Of a DNA stretch of 21,834 bases, positions 8,064 through 15,488 are shown one piece after another; position 1 is the stretch's first letter, and every line of letters starts with the position of its first letter. The position numbers were made by a program, and so were the translations under genes. Source of the stretch: Gemmatimonadota bacterium (GTDB taxonomy: Bacteria > Gemmatimonadota > Gemmatimonadetes > Longimicrobiales > RSA9); the NCBI GenBank assembly GCA_016207445.1, contig JACQPS010000153.1, positions 1 to 21,834 on the forward strand. The letters run 5' to 3'. The notes under the pieces were generated by a model. That model worked only from the letters and a program-made list of their open reading frames with translations. It made no database searches and had not been told where the DNA came from.

Positions 8064-9437
8064 ATGCAGGTCAACCCGCATATCTTCCGGGAGTACGACA
8101 TCCGCGGTGTCGTGAAGCAGGACCTCGGGGGCGAGGTCCCGTACCTGGTCGGTCGCGCCTTCGCGAGCGAGCTGCGCGCGTGGCGCAAAGACCGGCCGGG
8201 CCTGCGCGTCGTGGTCGGCCGCGACAATCGGCCGAGCTCCCCCGATCTCGCGCAGGAGATCGTGCGCGGCATCCTCGCCGCGGGCGTGCACGTGATCGAT
8301 CTCGGCACTGTTCCGACGCCGGTGCTGTACTGGGCCGCGACGCGCTTCGAGACCGATGGCGGCGTGCAGATCACCGGCTCGCACAACCCGCCCGAGTACA
8401 ACGGCTTCAAGATGATCGCGGGCACCCGCGCGTTCTACGGCGACCAGATCCAGGCGCTGCGCGGGCGCATCGAGGAGGACGACCTCGCGACGGGAGAGGG
8501 GCGGCTCGAGCGCGAGGATGTGCTGGGCGCGTACACGGAGGATGTGTCCCGCCGGTTCCGGCTGGCTCGCCCGGTGAGAGTCGTCGCCGACTGCGGCAAC
8601 GGCACGGGCAGCCTGGTCGCGGTCCAGCTGCTGGAGCGGACGGGTGCCGACGTCGTCCCCCTCTACTGCATCTCCGATGGCACGTTCCCGAATCATCACC
8701 CGGACCCGGTGGTCGATGCCAACCTCGAGGACCTGATCGCGCGGGTGCGCGAGGAGCGCGCCGAGCTCGGCGTCGCCTTCGACGGCGATGCCGATCGCAT
8801 CGGCGCCGTGGACGAGCAGGGCAAGATCGTGCGAGGCGACCAGCTCCTGCTGCTGTACGGCCTGGATGTGCTCGAGCGCCGGGGCAAGGGGCAGAAGCTG
8901 GTCTTCGACGTGAAGTGTTCGCAGGCGGTGCCGGAGGTGTTCCGTGCCCGCGGCGGCGAGCCGATCATGTGGAAGACGGGGCACTCGCTCATCAAGGAGA
9001 AGATGAAGGAAACGGGCGCGCTCCTGGCGGGCGAGCTGTCCGGCCACATCTGCTTCGCCGATGAGTACTACGGTTTCGACGACGCCCTGTACGCCGCCTG
9101 CCGGCTCGTCGACCTGGTTGCGCGCGCCGACCGTCCCTTCTCGGCGCTGATCGGCCAGTTCCCGGCCTACGTCTCGACGCCGGAGCTGCGCGTGGACGTG
9201 CCCGAGGAGCGGAAATTCGAGCTCGTGCGCGAGGCGATCGAGCACTTCCGGCGCCGCTTCGACGTGATCGACGTGGACGGCGCGCGCGTCCTGTTCGGCG
9301 ACGGCTGGGGCCTCTTGCGCGCGTCCAACACGCAGCCGGTGCTGGTGCTGCGCTACGAGGCGCGGACGGCGGAGCGGCTGGACGAGATCCGCCGGACGTT
9401 CGAGGAATGGCTGCGGGAGCAAGGGGTCCGCGTCTGA
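8064..9437 (+). CDS. Phosphomannomutase/phosphoglucomutase (alpha-D-phosphohexomutase family)
   Basis: The enzyme interconverts hexose-6-phosphate and hexose-1-phosphate, feeding GDP-mannose or UDP-glucose for polysaccharide synthesis. All four family signatures are present in the 457-residue protein: the phosphoserine loop TGSHNP (S106), the metal site DGDADR (240-245), the sugar-recognition loop GELSGH (323-328), and the phosphate-binding RASNTQP (419-425). ATG 8064 was chosen because AGGGAGAGGG (8051-8060) precedes it and MQVNPHIFREYDIRG is the normal N-terminus. An in-frame ATG at 7953 lies inside the terminator and is rejected. Mannose versus glucose preference cannot be read from sequence, so manB, algC or pgm would each be a guess. 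The end overlaps the next gene. Confidence 0.95.
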   Translation: MQVNPHIFREYDIRGVVKQDLGGEVPYLVGRAFASELRAWRKDRPGLRVVVGRDNRPSSPDLAQEIVRGILAAGVHVIDLGTVPTPVLYWAATRFETDGGVQITGSHNPPEYNGFKMIAGTRAFYGDQIQALRGRIEEDDLATGEGRLEREDVLGAYTEDVSRRFRLARPVRVVADCGNGTGSLVAVQLLERTGADVVPLYCISDGTFPNHHPDPVVDANLEDLIARVREERAELGVAFDGDADRIGAVDEQGKIVRGDQLLLLYGLDVLERRGKGQKLVFDVKCSQAVPEVFRARGGEPIMWKTGHSLIKEKMKETGALLAGELSGHICFADEYYGFDDALYAACRLVDLVARADRPFSALIGQFPAYVSTPELRVDVPEERKFELVREAIEHFRRRFDVIDVDGARVLFGDGWGLLRASNTQPVLVLRYEARTAERLDEIRRTFEEWLREQGVRV

Positions 9438-12163
9438 GGAGGCTGCGCCGGCCGGCGCGGTCGCTCCTCATCATCGCCGCCGTCCTCCTGCTGCTCGTCG
9501 TGGGCGGGAGAGCGGCGGTCGAGCTCTACACGGACGCGCTCTGGTACGGCAGCGTCGGCTACCTGTCCGTCTTCTGGACCCGTCTCGGTGCGGCGGCGGT
9601 CGTGCGGGTCGTGAGCAGCGCTCTGGCCGCCACGGTCGTGCTGCTCAACCTCTGGATCGTCTTCCGGCATCTCGGTCCCATCCACGTGCGCCGGCGCTAC
9701 GGCAATCTGGAGATCGCCGAGCAGATCCCGCGCCGATACCTCATCGGTGCGATGGCGCTGGTCGCAGTGCTCGCGGGCTGGTGGTTGTCGAGCCTCCAGT
9801 TCGGCGGCGGCGCCTCGCTCGCGACCCTGGCCTGGATCCGGCAGGTCGGGTGGGGCGTCACGGACCCCGTGTTCGGACGCGATCTCTCGTTCTTCCTCTT
9901 CAGCCTGCCCATCTACTTCCGCATCGTCGACCTGCTGGTGTTGACGGTCCTCTGGAGCCTGGTGCTGGTGTTGCTCGGCTATGTGCTGGTCGGGGGCATC
10001 CGGCTGCGGGAGGGGAGGCTCGAGGTGGAGCACGATCCGCGTGTGCATTTCAGCGTGCTCATCGCGGCGGTCGTGTTCCTGCTGGGCGCGCGCTACTGGT
10101 TCGGCCGCTACGATCTGCTGGTCCAGGGAACGGGCTTCGGCGGCGCACTCGGCTACACGGATGTTACGGCCAGGCTGCCGGGGCAGGCGGTGCTCGCGGC
10201 TCTGGCGGTCGGCGCCGGGGTCACGCTGCTCTACGGCGCCTGGCGCCGTACCTGGCTGCCGCCGCTGGTCGGGCTCGGGGTGCTCCTGTTCGCGGCCATC
10301 GTGGTCGGGCGGGTGGTCCCATCGCTGGTGCAGAAATTCCAGGTCGAGCCCAACCAGCGCGAGAAGGAAGCCCCCTACCTGCGCTGGAACCTGGAGTTCA
10401 CGCGGCGCGCGTACCAGCTCGCTGCGCTCGAGCGGCGTCCGTTCCCGTACCGGCGGCAGCCGTTGCCCGGCTGGGCGGCGCTGTCGCCGTCGCTCGCGCA
10501 ACTGCCGCTCTGGGACCCGGAGCCGCTGCGCACCACCTACAACCAGCTGCAGGCGATCTTCGGCTACTACCGGTTCCCGCACGTGGACTACGATCGCTAC
10601 GGGCCTCCGGGTCAGCAGGAGCAGGTCGCGATCGCGGTGCGGGAGTTCCATCCGGAAGGGCTGTCGCAGGACGTTCGCACCTGGCAGACGCTGCGCCTGA
10701 ACCCGAAGTATGTGCGCGGGCTCGGTGTCGTGGTCACACCCGCGGGCCAGATGACGGTGCAGGGCGAGCCCGTGCTCTGGGTGGCGGACCTGCCGCCGGA
10801 GCGGGCCGCGGCCGCGCCGGCCGAGCTGAACCTGCGCGACCCGAGCATCTACTTCGGCGAGACCATGGGCGACTACGTGGTGCTGGTCCCCGGCCGCGAC
10901 AGCGCGCTGCTCGGTACGCCCGGACGCGACTTCCCGGAAGGAATCCGGCTCGCCTCGCTCCCGCGCGTCCTGGCCTTCGCCTGGCGCTTCGGGGACAAGA
11001 ATCTGCTCTTCTCGGGCGAGCTGACGGAAGAGAGCCGCGTCGTTTTCCGGCGCGCGCTTGACGAGCGGCTGCGTGCCCTCGCGCCCTTCCTGCTCTGGGA
11101 TCCGGATCCCTACCCGGTGGTCGAGCGCGGCAGGGTCCTGTGGATCGTGGACGGGTACACGGCCTCCGCGAGTTTTCCGCTGGCGAAGCCGGTCGAGGTG
11201 GCGGCGCTGGGCGCGCGGCTCCGCTATCTGCGAAACAGCGTGAAGGCCACGGTGGACGCGGTCACGGGCGACGTGCGGCTGTACGCGCTGGATTCACCGG
11301 ATCCGCTGCTGGAGACGTATCGCCGCATCTTTCCCGGCCTGATCCAGCCGCTGCACTCGCTGCCGGTGGAACTGCGTGCCCATTTGCGCTACCCCCTGCT
11401 CAACCTGGCGGTGCAGGCGGACGTGCTGGAGGAATACCACCTCGAGGACGTGGGTGCCTTCTTCGCGGGACAGGACTACTGGGCGCTGCCGAAGCAACGA
11501 GACGAAGCCGGCGCCGAGCGGCCGTATCGGCCGGCGTTCGCGCTGCTGCGGCTGCCGGGGGAGGAACGCTCGGAGTTCCTCCTGGTCATGCCCTTCATCG
11601 CGATGCAGCGACAGAACATGACCGCTCTGCTCATCGCCCGGAACGATCCGGGCGCGTACGGGCAGCTCCTGCTGCTCGAGCTGCCGCGGGACCAGCAGAT
11701 CCCCGGCCCGGAGCAGGTGCGCGCGCTCATCGAGCAGGACCCCGCGATCTCGCCGCAGCTCTCGCTCTGGAGGCAGGCGGGGAGCGACGTCGACATCGGA
11801 CAGCTGCGCGTCGTGCCGCTGGACAGCACCTTCGTCTACGTGGAGCCGCTCTTTCTCTCGGCGCAGGGCAGTCCGATCCCGGAGCTGCGGCGCGTGGTCG
11901 TGAGTGACGGCCGCCTCGTCGCCATGGCGTCGACCCTGGCCGAAGCGGTCGACGCGCTGAGCGGACCCGGCGCGGCCGCGCCCGTGGTCCGCCAGCCCGG
12001 CGTCGCCGCGCTTCCGCCCACGGGCGAGTGGCCGCAGCGCGCGCTCCAGCTCCTGCAGCGGGCGGAGGAGCAGCTACGGCGCGGCGATTTCGCCGGCTTC
12101 GGCGAGAGCTGGGCGGCGCTGCGCGAGCTGCTGCGGGAGGCGGCACGCCCGCGCCGGCCGTGA
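9407..12163 (+). CDS. UPF0182 family integral membrane protein, function unknown
   Basis: This 918-residue protein belongs to the UPF0182 family, which is large and uncharacterised. About seven hydrophobic segments occupy roughly residues 18-305 (for example around 18-40, 110-130, 160-195 and 275-297), followed by a soluble region of about 600 residues. Family-like marks are QKFQVEPNQREKEAPYLRWN, TYNQLQAIFGYYRFPHVDYD, and near the C-terminus TFVYVEPLFLSAQGS with PELRRVVV. The total length is typical. ATG 9407 is the only ATG or GTG giving the first helix, so the gene overlaps the preceding mutase by 31 bases. GAGGA directly abuts the ATG, so translation is probably coupled. The overlap suggests co-transcription with the mutase and perhaps an envelope role, but no function is established. 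Confidence 0.9.
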   Translation: MAAGARGPRLRRLRRPARSLLIIAAVLLLLVVGGRAAVELYTDALWYGSVGYLSVFWTRLGAAAVVRVVSSALAATVVLLNLWIVFRHLGPIHVRRRYGNLEIAEQIPRRYLIGAMALVAVLAGWWLSSLQFGGGASLATLAWIRQVGWGVTDPVFGRDLSFFLFSLPIYFRIVDLLVLTVLWSLVLVLLGYVLVGGIRLREGRLEVEHDPRVHFSVLIAAVVFLLGARYWFGRYDLLVQGTGFGGALGYTDVTARLPGQAVLAALAVGAGVTLLYGAWRRTWLPPLVGLGVLLFAAIVVGRVVPSLVQKFQVEPNQREKEAPYLRWNLEFTRRAYQLAALERRPFPYRRQPLPGWAALSPSLAQLPLWDPEPLRTTYNQLQAIFGYYRFPHVDYDRYGPPGQQEQVAIAVREFHPEGLSQDVRTWQTLRLNPKYVRGLGVVVTPAGQMTVQGEPVLWVADLPPERAAAAPAELNLRDPSIYFGETMGDYVVLVPGRDSALLGTPGRDFPEGIRLASLPRVLAFAWRFGDKNLLFSGELTEESRVVFRRALDERLRALAPFLLWDPDPYPVVERGRVLWIVDGYTASASFPLAKPVEVAALGARLRYLRNSVKATVDAVTGDVRLYALDSPDPLLETYRRIFPGLIQPLHSLPVELRAHLRYPLLNLAVQADVLEEYHLEDVGAFFAGQDYWALPKQRDEAGAERPYRPAFALLRLPGEERSEFLLVMPFIAMQRQNMTALLIARNDPGAYGQLLLLELPRDQQIPGPEQVRALIEQDPAISPQLSLWRQAGSDVDIGQLRVVPLDSTFVYVEPLFLSAQGSPIPELRRVVVSDGRLVAMASTLAEAVDALSGPGAAAPVVRQPGVAALPPTGEWPQRALQLLQRAEEQLRRGDFAGFGESWAALRELLREAARPRRP

Positions 12164-12200
12164 GCGGCCGCGCGGGTTGCCGGTGCGGGGAGGCGGGCCT

Positions 12201-13166
12201 ATGATGGCGCGCGCACCGGAGGGGGCCGGCCACACGATCGTCGTCGCGCTGGGCGGGAACGCGCTGCTGCCCGCGGGCGAGCGTGGCGACATCCATCAGC
12301 AGTTCGCGCACACGCGCAAGAGCCTCGAGCCGATCGTGGCGCTGGCGGGGGAGGGGTGGAAGATCGCGGTCGTGCACGGCAACGGCCCACAGATCGGGGA
12401 CGAGCTCTTCCGCAACGAGCTGGCGCGGCGCGAGCTGCCGCCTCTGCCGCTCGGCGTGCTGGTCGCGGCCACGGCGGGCTGGATCGGTTACATGATCCAG
12501 CAATCGCTGCAGAACGCGCTGGAGCGGGCCGGCGTCGCGCGCGACGTCGTCACGGTCATCACGCAGGTCCTGGTCGATCCGGAGGATCCCGCCACGCGCG
12601 AGCCCAGCAAGCCGATCGGCCGGGTGCTCAGCGCGCAAAAGGCGCGGCTGCTCGCGCAGGAGCTCGGCTGGAAGGTCGGGCCCGCGCAGAGCGGCTGGCG
12701 CCAGCTCGTGCCTTCGCCCCGGCCGATCGCGGTCGTCGAGCGAGAGCAGATCCGCCGTTTGATCGATGGCGGCACCATCGTGATCGCGGCAGGCGGCGGC
12801 GGCACGCCCGCCTATCGCGATCCCGTGCTGCGTCTGGAGGGCGTCGACGCCGTGGTCGACAAGGACCGCGCCGCCGAAGTGCTTGCGCACGACCTGCGCG
12901 CCGAGGCGCTCCTCATCCTGACCAACGTCGAGGGCGTGTACCGCGGCTACGGGACGGAGCACGCGGAGCTGCTGCGCGAGCTCACGGCCGCCGAGGCCGA
13001 GACCCTGCTGGATGCGGGCGAGCTCGGGCGCGGCAGCATGGGTCCCAAGGTCGAGGCGGCCCTCGATTTCGTGCGCGGCGGCGGCCGACGGGCGCACATC
13101 GCGCGGCTGGATCACGGGCTCGCGGCGGTGAAGGGAGACGCCGGCACCGTCATCACGGCAGACTGA
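12201..13166 (+). CDS. arcC: Carbamate kinase
   Basis: Carbamate kinase reversibly converts carbamoyl phosphate and ADP to carbamate and ATP and usually works catabolically. The 321-residue product shows the amino-acid kinase fold motifs: IVVALGGNALLP at the N-terminus, VVHGNGPQIGDE (58-69), the SGWRQLVPSPRP segment typical of carbamate kinases, AAGGGGTPAYR (196-206), DKDRAAEVLA (220-229), and GSMGPKVEAA (278-287). ATG 12201 has GGGGAGG (12187-12193) 7 bases upstream; the TTG at 12177 is a less likely earlier start. No arginine deiminase, ornithine carbamoyltransferase or antiporter gene is nearby, so it is an orphan arc gene here. The carbamoyl phosphate source is unknown. Confidence 0.93.
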   Translation: MMARAPEGAGHTIVVALGGNALLPAGERGDIHQQFAHTRKSLEPIVALAGEGWKIAVVHGNGPQIGDELFRNELARRELPPLPLGVLVAATAGWIGYMIQQSLQNALERAGVARDVVTVITQVLVDPEDPATREPSKPIGRVLSAQKARLLAQELGWKVGPAQSGWRQLVPSPRPIAVVEREQIRRLIDGGTIVIAAGGGGTPAYRDPVLRLEGVDAVVDKDRAAEVLAHDLRAEALLILTNVEGVYRGYGTEHAELLRELTAAEAETLLDAGELGRGSMGPKVEAALDFVRGGGRRAHIARLDHGLAAVKGDAGTVITAD

Positions 13167-13196
13167 ACGCGCGCGGGCGCGGCAAACGAAACAGCA

Positions 13197-13293
13197 ACCG
13201 CAAAGCCGCAAAGGACGCAAAGAACGCAAAGTTTTCAAAAATGTTTGCTTCCGTTCTTTGCGGCCTTTCTCTGGATCTTTGCGTCTTTGCGGT
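13197..13293. repeat. 97-bp inverted repeat built of CGCAAAG heptamers, upstream of sucC
   Basis: CGCAAAG occurs at 13199-13205, 13207-13213, 13216-13222 and 13225-13231. Its complement CTTTGCG occurs at 13256-13262, 13277-13283 and 13285-13291, with a decayed copy (CTTTCTC) near 13265. The outer arms 13197-13213 and 13277-13293 pair at 16 of 17 positions. The inner heptamers pair across a 24-base loop (13232-13255) that itself contains TTTTCAAAA. The A/T-rich heptamers stand out against the GC-rich genes. The element fills most of the 138-base spacer between arcC and sucC and ends 11 bases before the sucC ATG. I recall similar CGCAAAG-rich palindromes between genes in many unrelated bacteria. 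A mobile or REP-like origin is inferred. Confidence 0.85.
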
Positions 13294-13304
13294 GAATGAT
13301 TTTT

Positions 13305-14441
13305 ATGAACATTCACGAATATCAGGCAAAAGAGATCCTGCGGCAGCACGGCATCCCGGTGCCGCCCGGCGAGGTCGCGACCACGCCGGCCGAGGCCGAG
13401 CGCAGCGCGCGCAGGCTCGGCGGGACCGTCGTAGTTAAGGCGCAGGTGCACGCGGGCGGGCGCGGCAAAGCGGGAGGCGTCCAGCTCGCCAGCGCGCCGG
13501 AGCAAGCCCGCGCGCACGCGGCAAAGATCCTGGGGATGCGCATCAAGGGCCTCGAGGTGCAGAAGGTTCTGATCACGCCCGCGGAGGAGATCGCATCGGA
13601 AAGCTACGTCGGCGTTGTCGTGGACCGGGCATCGCAGCGGCCGGTCTTCATGGTGAGCCGCGAGGGCGGCATCGACATCGAGGAGGTAGCGGCCCGCTCG
13701 CCGCAGGCGATCCGCAAGCTGGCCGTCGACACCCGCTACGGGTTGCTGCCGTACCAGGCGTTCTGGCTCGCGGCCACGCTGTACGACGACGCGGCGCAGC
13801 AGCGCGCCTGTAGCAAGATCCTGCTCCAGCTCTACCGCGCCTTCGTCGAGAGCGGCGCCTCGCTCGCGGAGATCAATCCGCTCATCACGACGCCGGCGGG
13901 CGAGGTGAAGGCGATCGACGCCAAGATCAACGTGGATGACAACGAACTGTTCCGGCGGCCGGACATTGCGGCGTTGCGGGACAGCTCGGCCGAGCCGCCC
14001 GCGGAGACGGCCGCCCGCGAGGCGGGGCTCACCTACATCAAGCTGGACGGCAACATCGGCGCGGTGGTGAACGGGGCGGGACTCGCCATGGCCACCATGG
14101 ACCTGATCAAGTACTACGGCGGCGAGCCGGCCAACTTCCTGGACATCGGCGGCTCCTCCAACCCGGACAAGGTGGTGAACGCGCTCACGATCATCACGAG
14201 CGACCCCAACGTGCGTACGATCCTGTTCAACATCTTCGGCGGCATCACGCGTTGCGATGACGTCGCGAACGGAATCGTGGAGGCGACCCGCCGGATCCAG
14301 ATGCGCGTGCCGCTCGTCATCCGCCTGACGGGGACGAACGAGCGCCAGGCGGTCGAGATCCTGGAGCAGGCGGGTTTCAGCGCGTCGACCTCCATGGATG
14401 AGGTGGTCCAGCGCGCGGTGGAGTTGGCGTCCCGAGCGTAG
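13305..14441 (+). CDS. sucC: Succinyl-CoA synthetase (ADP-forming) beta subunit
   Basis: SucC is the ATP-grasp and nucleotide-binding subunit of the TCA-cycle enzyme that converts succinyl-CoA, ADP or GDP, and phosphate to succinate, CoA and nucleoside triphosphate. The 378-residue protein starts MNIHEYQAKEILRQHGIPVP, has the ATP-grasp loop KAQVHAGGRGKAGGV (45-59), EINPLITT, KLDGNIGAVVNGAG and FNIFGGITRCDDVANGI, and ends normally. Length is close to the usual 385-390. ATG 13305 is the family start; ATG 13296 would add only MIF. The only Shine-Dalgarno-like sequence, GGTGA (13291-13295), lies at the edge of the inverted repeat, so the repeat may set translation. Nucleotide specificity (ADP or GDP) was not determined. 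Confidence 0.96.
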   Translation: MNIHEYQAKEILRQHGIPVPPGEVATTPAEAERSARRLGGTVVVKAQVHAGGRGKAGGVQLASAPEQARAHAAKILGMRIKGLEVQKVLITPAEEIASESYVGVVVDRASQRPVFMVSREGGIDIEEVAARSPQAIRKLAVDTRYGLLPYQAFWLAATLYDDAAQQRACSKILLQLYRAFVESGASLAEINPLITTPAGEVKAIDAKINVDDNELFRRPDIAALRDSSAEPPAETAAREAGLTYIKLDGNIGAVVNGAGLAMATMDLIKYYGGEPANFLDIGGSSNPDKVVNALTIITSDPNVRTILFNIFGGITRCDDVANGIVEATRRIQMRVPLVIRLTGTNERQAVEILEQAGFSASTSMDEVVQRAVELASRA

Positions 14442-14447
14442 CCGTGT

Positions 14448-14543
14448 CGTACACGTACTCGTACTCGTGCACGTACACGGATTTTGGCTGGTACAGGGGA
14501 AAACCCGTGTACGCGTACGTGCACGCGTACGTGCACGTGTACG
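14448..14543. repeat. 96-bp inverted repeat built of CGTACN hexamers, between sucC and sucD
   Basis: The left arm is five tandem hexamers (CGTACA, CGTACT, CGTACT, CGTGCA, CGTACA; 14448-14477) followed by CGG. The right arm begins with CCG and then has six hexamers (TGTACG, CGTACG, TGCACG, CGTACG, TGCACG, TGTACG; 14508-14543). With one right-arm hexamer (14514-14519) looped out, about 30 of 33 left-arm bases pair. The loop is 24 bases (14481-14504). The element begins 6 bases after the sucC stop and ends 33 bases before the sucD ATG, nearly filling a spacer that in most genomes is short. It is unrelated in sequence to the repeat before sucC but has the same size and layout. Function unknown. 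Confidence 0.85.
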
Positions 14544-14576
14544 ATTATTAATAGCTACGGGAAATCCGAAGGCGTG

Positions 14577-15458
14577 ATGGCGATCTTTGCAGACGAAACC
14601 ACCAGGCTTTTGGTCCAGGGCATCACCGGCCGCGACGGCTCGTTTCACACGCGGGAGATGCTGGAATACGGCACGAAGGTGGTGGGCGGTGTGACGCCGG
14701 GCCGGCGCGGGCAGGGCTTCGAGGGCGTCGACGGCAAGACCATCCCGGTCTTCGACACCATGGATCGCGCCGTGGCCGAGACGGGCGCGAACGTGAGCGT
14801 GATCTATGTACCGCCGGCATTCGCGGCGGATGCGATCATGGAGGCCACCGACGCCGGCGTTGCACTCATCGTCGCGATCACGGAGGGGATCCCGGTGCTC
14901 GACATGGCGCGGGTGGTCCCCTTCGTGCGGGAGCGGAAGGTGCGGCTGCTGGGGCCGAACTGCCCGGGGCTGCTCTCGCCGGGGCGCTCGAAAGTCGGAA
15001 TCATGCCGGGCACGATCGCGACGCGGGGGCCGGTGGGTGTGGTCTCGCGCTCCGGCACGCTGACCTACGAGGTCGTCTACCAGCTCACGCTGGCCGGCAT
15101 TGGTCAGAGCACCTGCATCGGCATCGGCGGTGATCCGATCGTCGGCACTTCCTTCATCGACTGCCTGGAGGCATTCCAGGCGGACGAGGAGACGCGTGCC
15201 ATCGTGCTGATCGGCGAGATCGGCGGCACCGACGAGCAGGATGCAGCGGCGTTCATCCAGCGGCGCGTGACCAAGCCGGTCGTCGGATTCATCGCCGGCC
15301 AGACGGCGCCGCCGGGCCGGCGCATGGGGCACGCGGGCGCGATCATTAGCGGGTCCGCAGGGACCGCCGCGGAGAAAACCGAAGCGTTCGAGAAGAACGG
15401 CATTCCGGTGGCGCGGCGCCCCACCGATGTGGTCGGCCTGATCCGGGAGGTGCTCTGA
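14577..15458 (+). CDS. sucD: Succinyl-CoA synthetase alpha subunit
   Basis: SucD binds CoA and carries the phosphohistidine intermediate of succinyl-CoA synthetase, working as a partner of SucC. The 293-residue product has the CoA-binding N-terminus (VQGITGRDGSFHT), GPNCPGLLSPG, SRSGTLTYE, and the phosphorylated histidine H252 in RRMGHAGAIISG. ATG 14577 gives the family N-terminus MAIFADETTRLLVQG. An in-frame ATG at 14484 would add 31 residues translated from the hexamer repeat (many Cys, Thr and Arg) and is rejected. The ribosome-binding site is weak (GAAGG, 14568-14572, 4 bases away). The repeat element upstream separates it from sucC by 135 bases. Confidence 0.96.
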   Translation: MAIFADETTRLLVQGITGRDGSFHTREMLEYGTKVVGGVTPGRRGQGFEGVDGKTIPVFDTMDRAVAETGANVSVIYVPPAFAADAIMEATDAGVALIVAITEGIPVLDMARVVPFVRERKVRLLGPNCPGLLSPGRSKVGIMPGTIATRGPVGVVSRSGTLTYEVVYQLTLAGIGQSTCIGIGGDPIVGTSFIDCLEAFQADEETRAIVLIGEIGGTDEQDAAAFIQRRVTKPVVGFIAGQTAPPGRRMGHAGAIISGSAGTAAEKTEAFEKNGIPVARRPTDVVGLIREVL

Positions 15459-15475
15459 CCGGCCGCTCGGCCGGT
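15458..15475 (+). terminator. Short hairpin after sucD (possible weak terminator or processing site)
   Basis: ACCGGCC (15458-15464) and GGCCGGT (15469-15475) form a perfect 7-bp stem with a GCTC loop starting at the last base of the sucD stop codon. No T-run follows (next bases CCGGGTCGCG), so it is not a standard intrinsic terminator. It may stabilise the sucD 3' end or be chance in GC-rich DNA. Confidence 0.3.
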
Positions 15476-15488
15476 CCGGGTCGCGCCC

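Noticed and set aside
6090..9422. An 1110-codon minus-strand open frame opposite nuoN and the mutase
   Set aside because: It has the same shadow character and crosses the terminator and promoter. The plus-strand genes carry complete family motifs.
13167..13304. A possible small basic peptide (NRKAAKDAKNAK-like) encoded in the spacer before sucC
   Set aside because: The peptide is simply the translation of the CGCAAAG repeat. It lies in an out-of-frame extension of arcC with no start codon or ribosome-binding site of its own.
14448..14543. The hexamer array as a CRISPR array
   Set aside because: Units are 6 bases with no unique spacers, and the two halves are inverted relative to each other.
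14484..14576. A 31-residue N-terminal extension of SucD from an upstream ATG
   Set aside because: It is translated from the hexamer repeat (Cys/Thr/Arg-rich) and is absent from the family's normal N-terminus. ATG 14577 gives the expected start.
11727..15332. A 1201-codon open frame on the minus strand across arcC, sucC and sucD
   Set aside because: It is the antisense shadow of well-identified genes in GC-rich DNA, reads through both repeat elements, and has arginine-, alanine- and histidine-rich low-complexity content with no recognisable domain.
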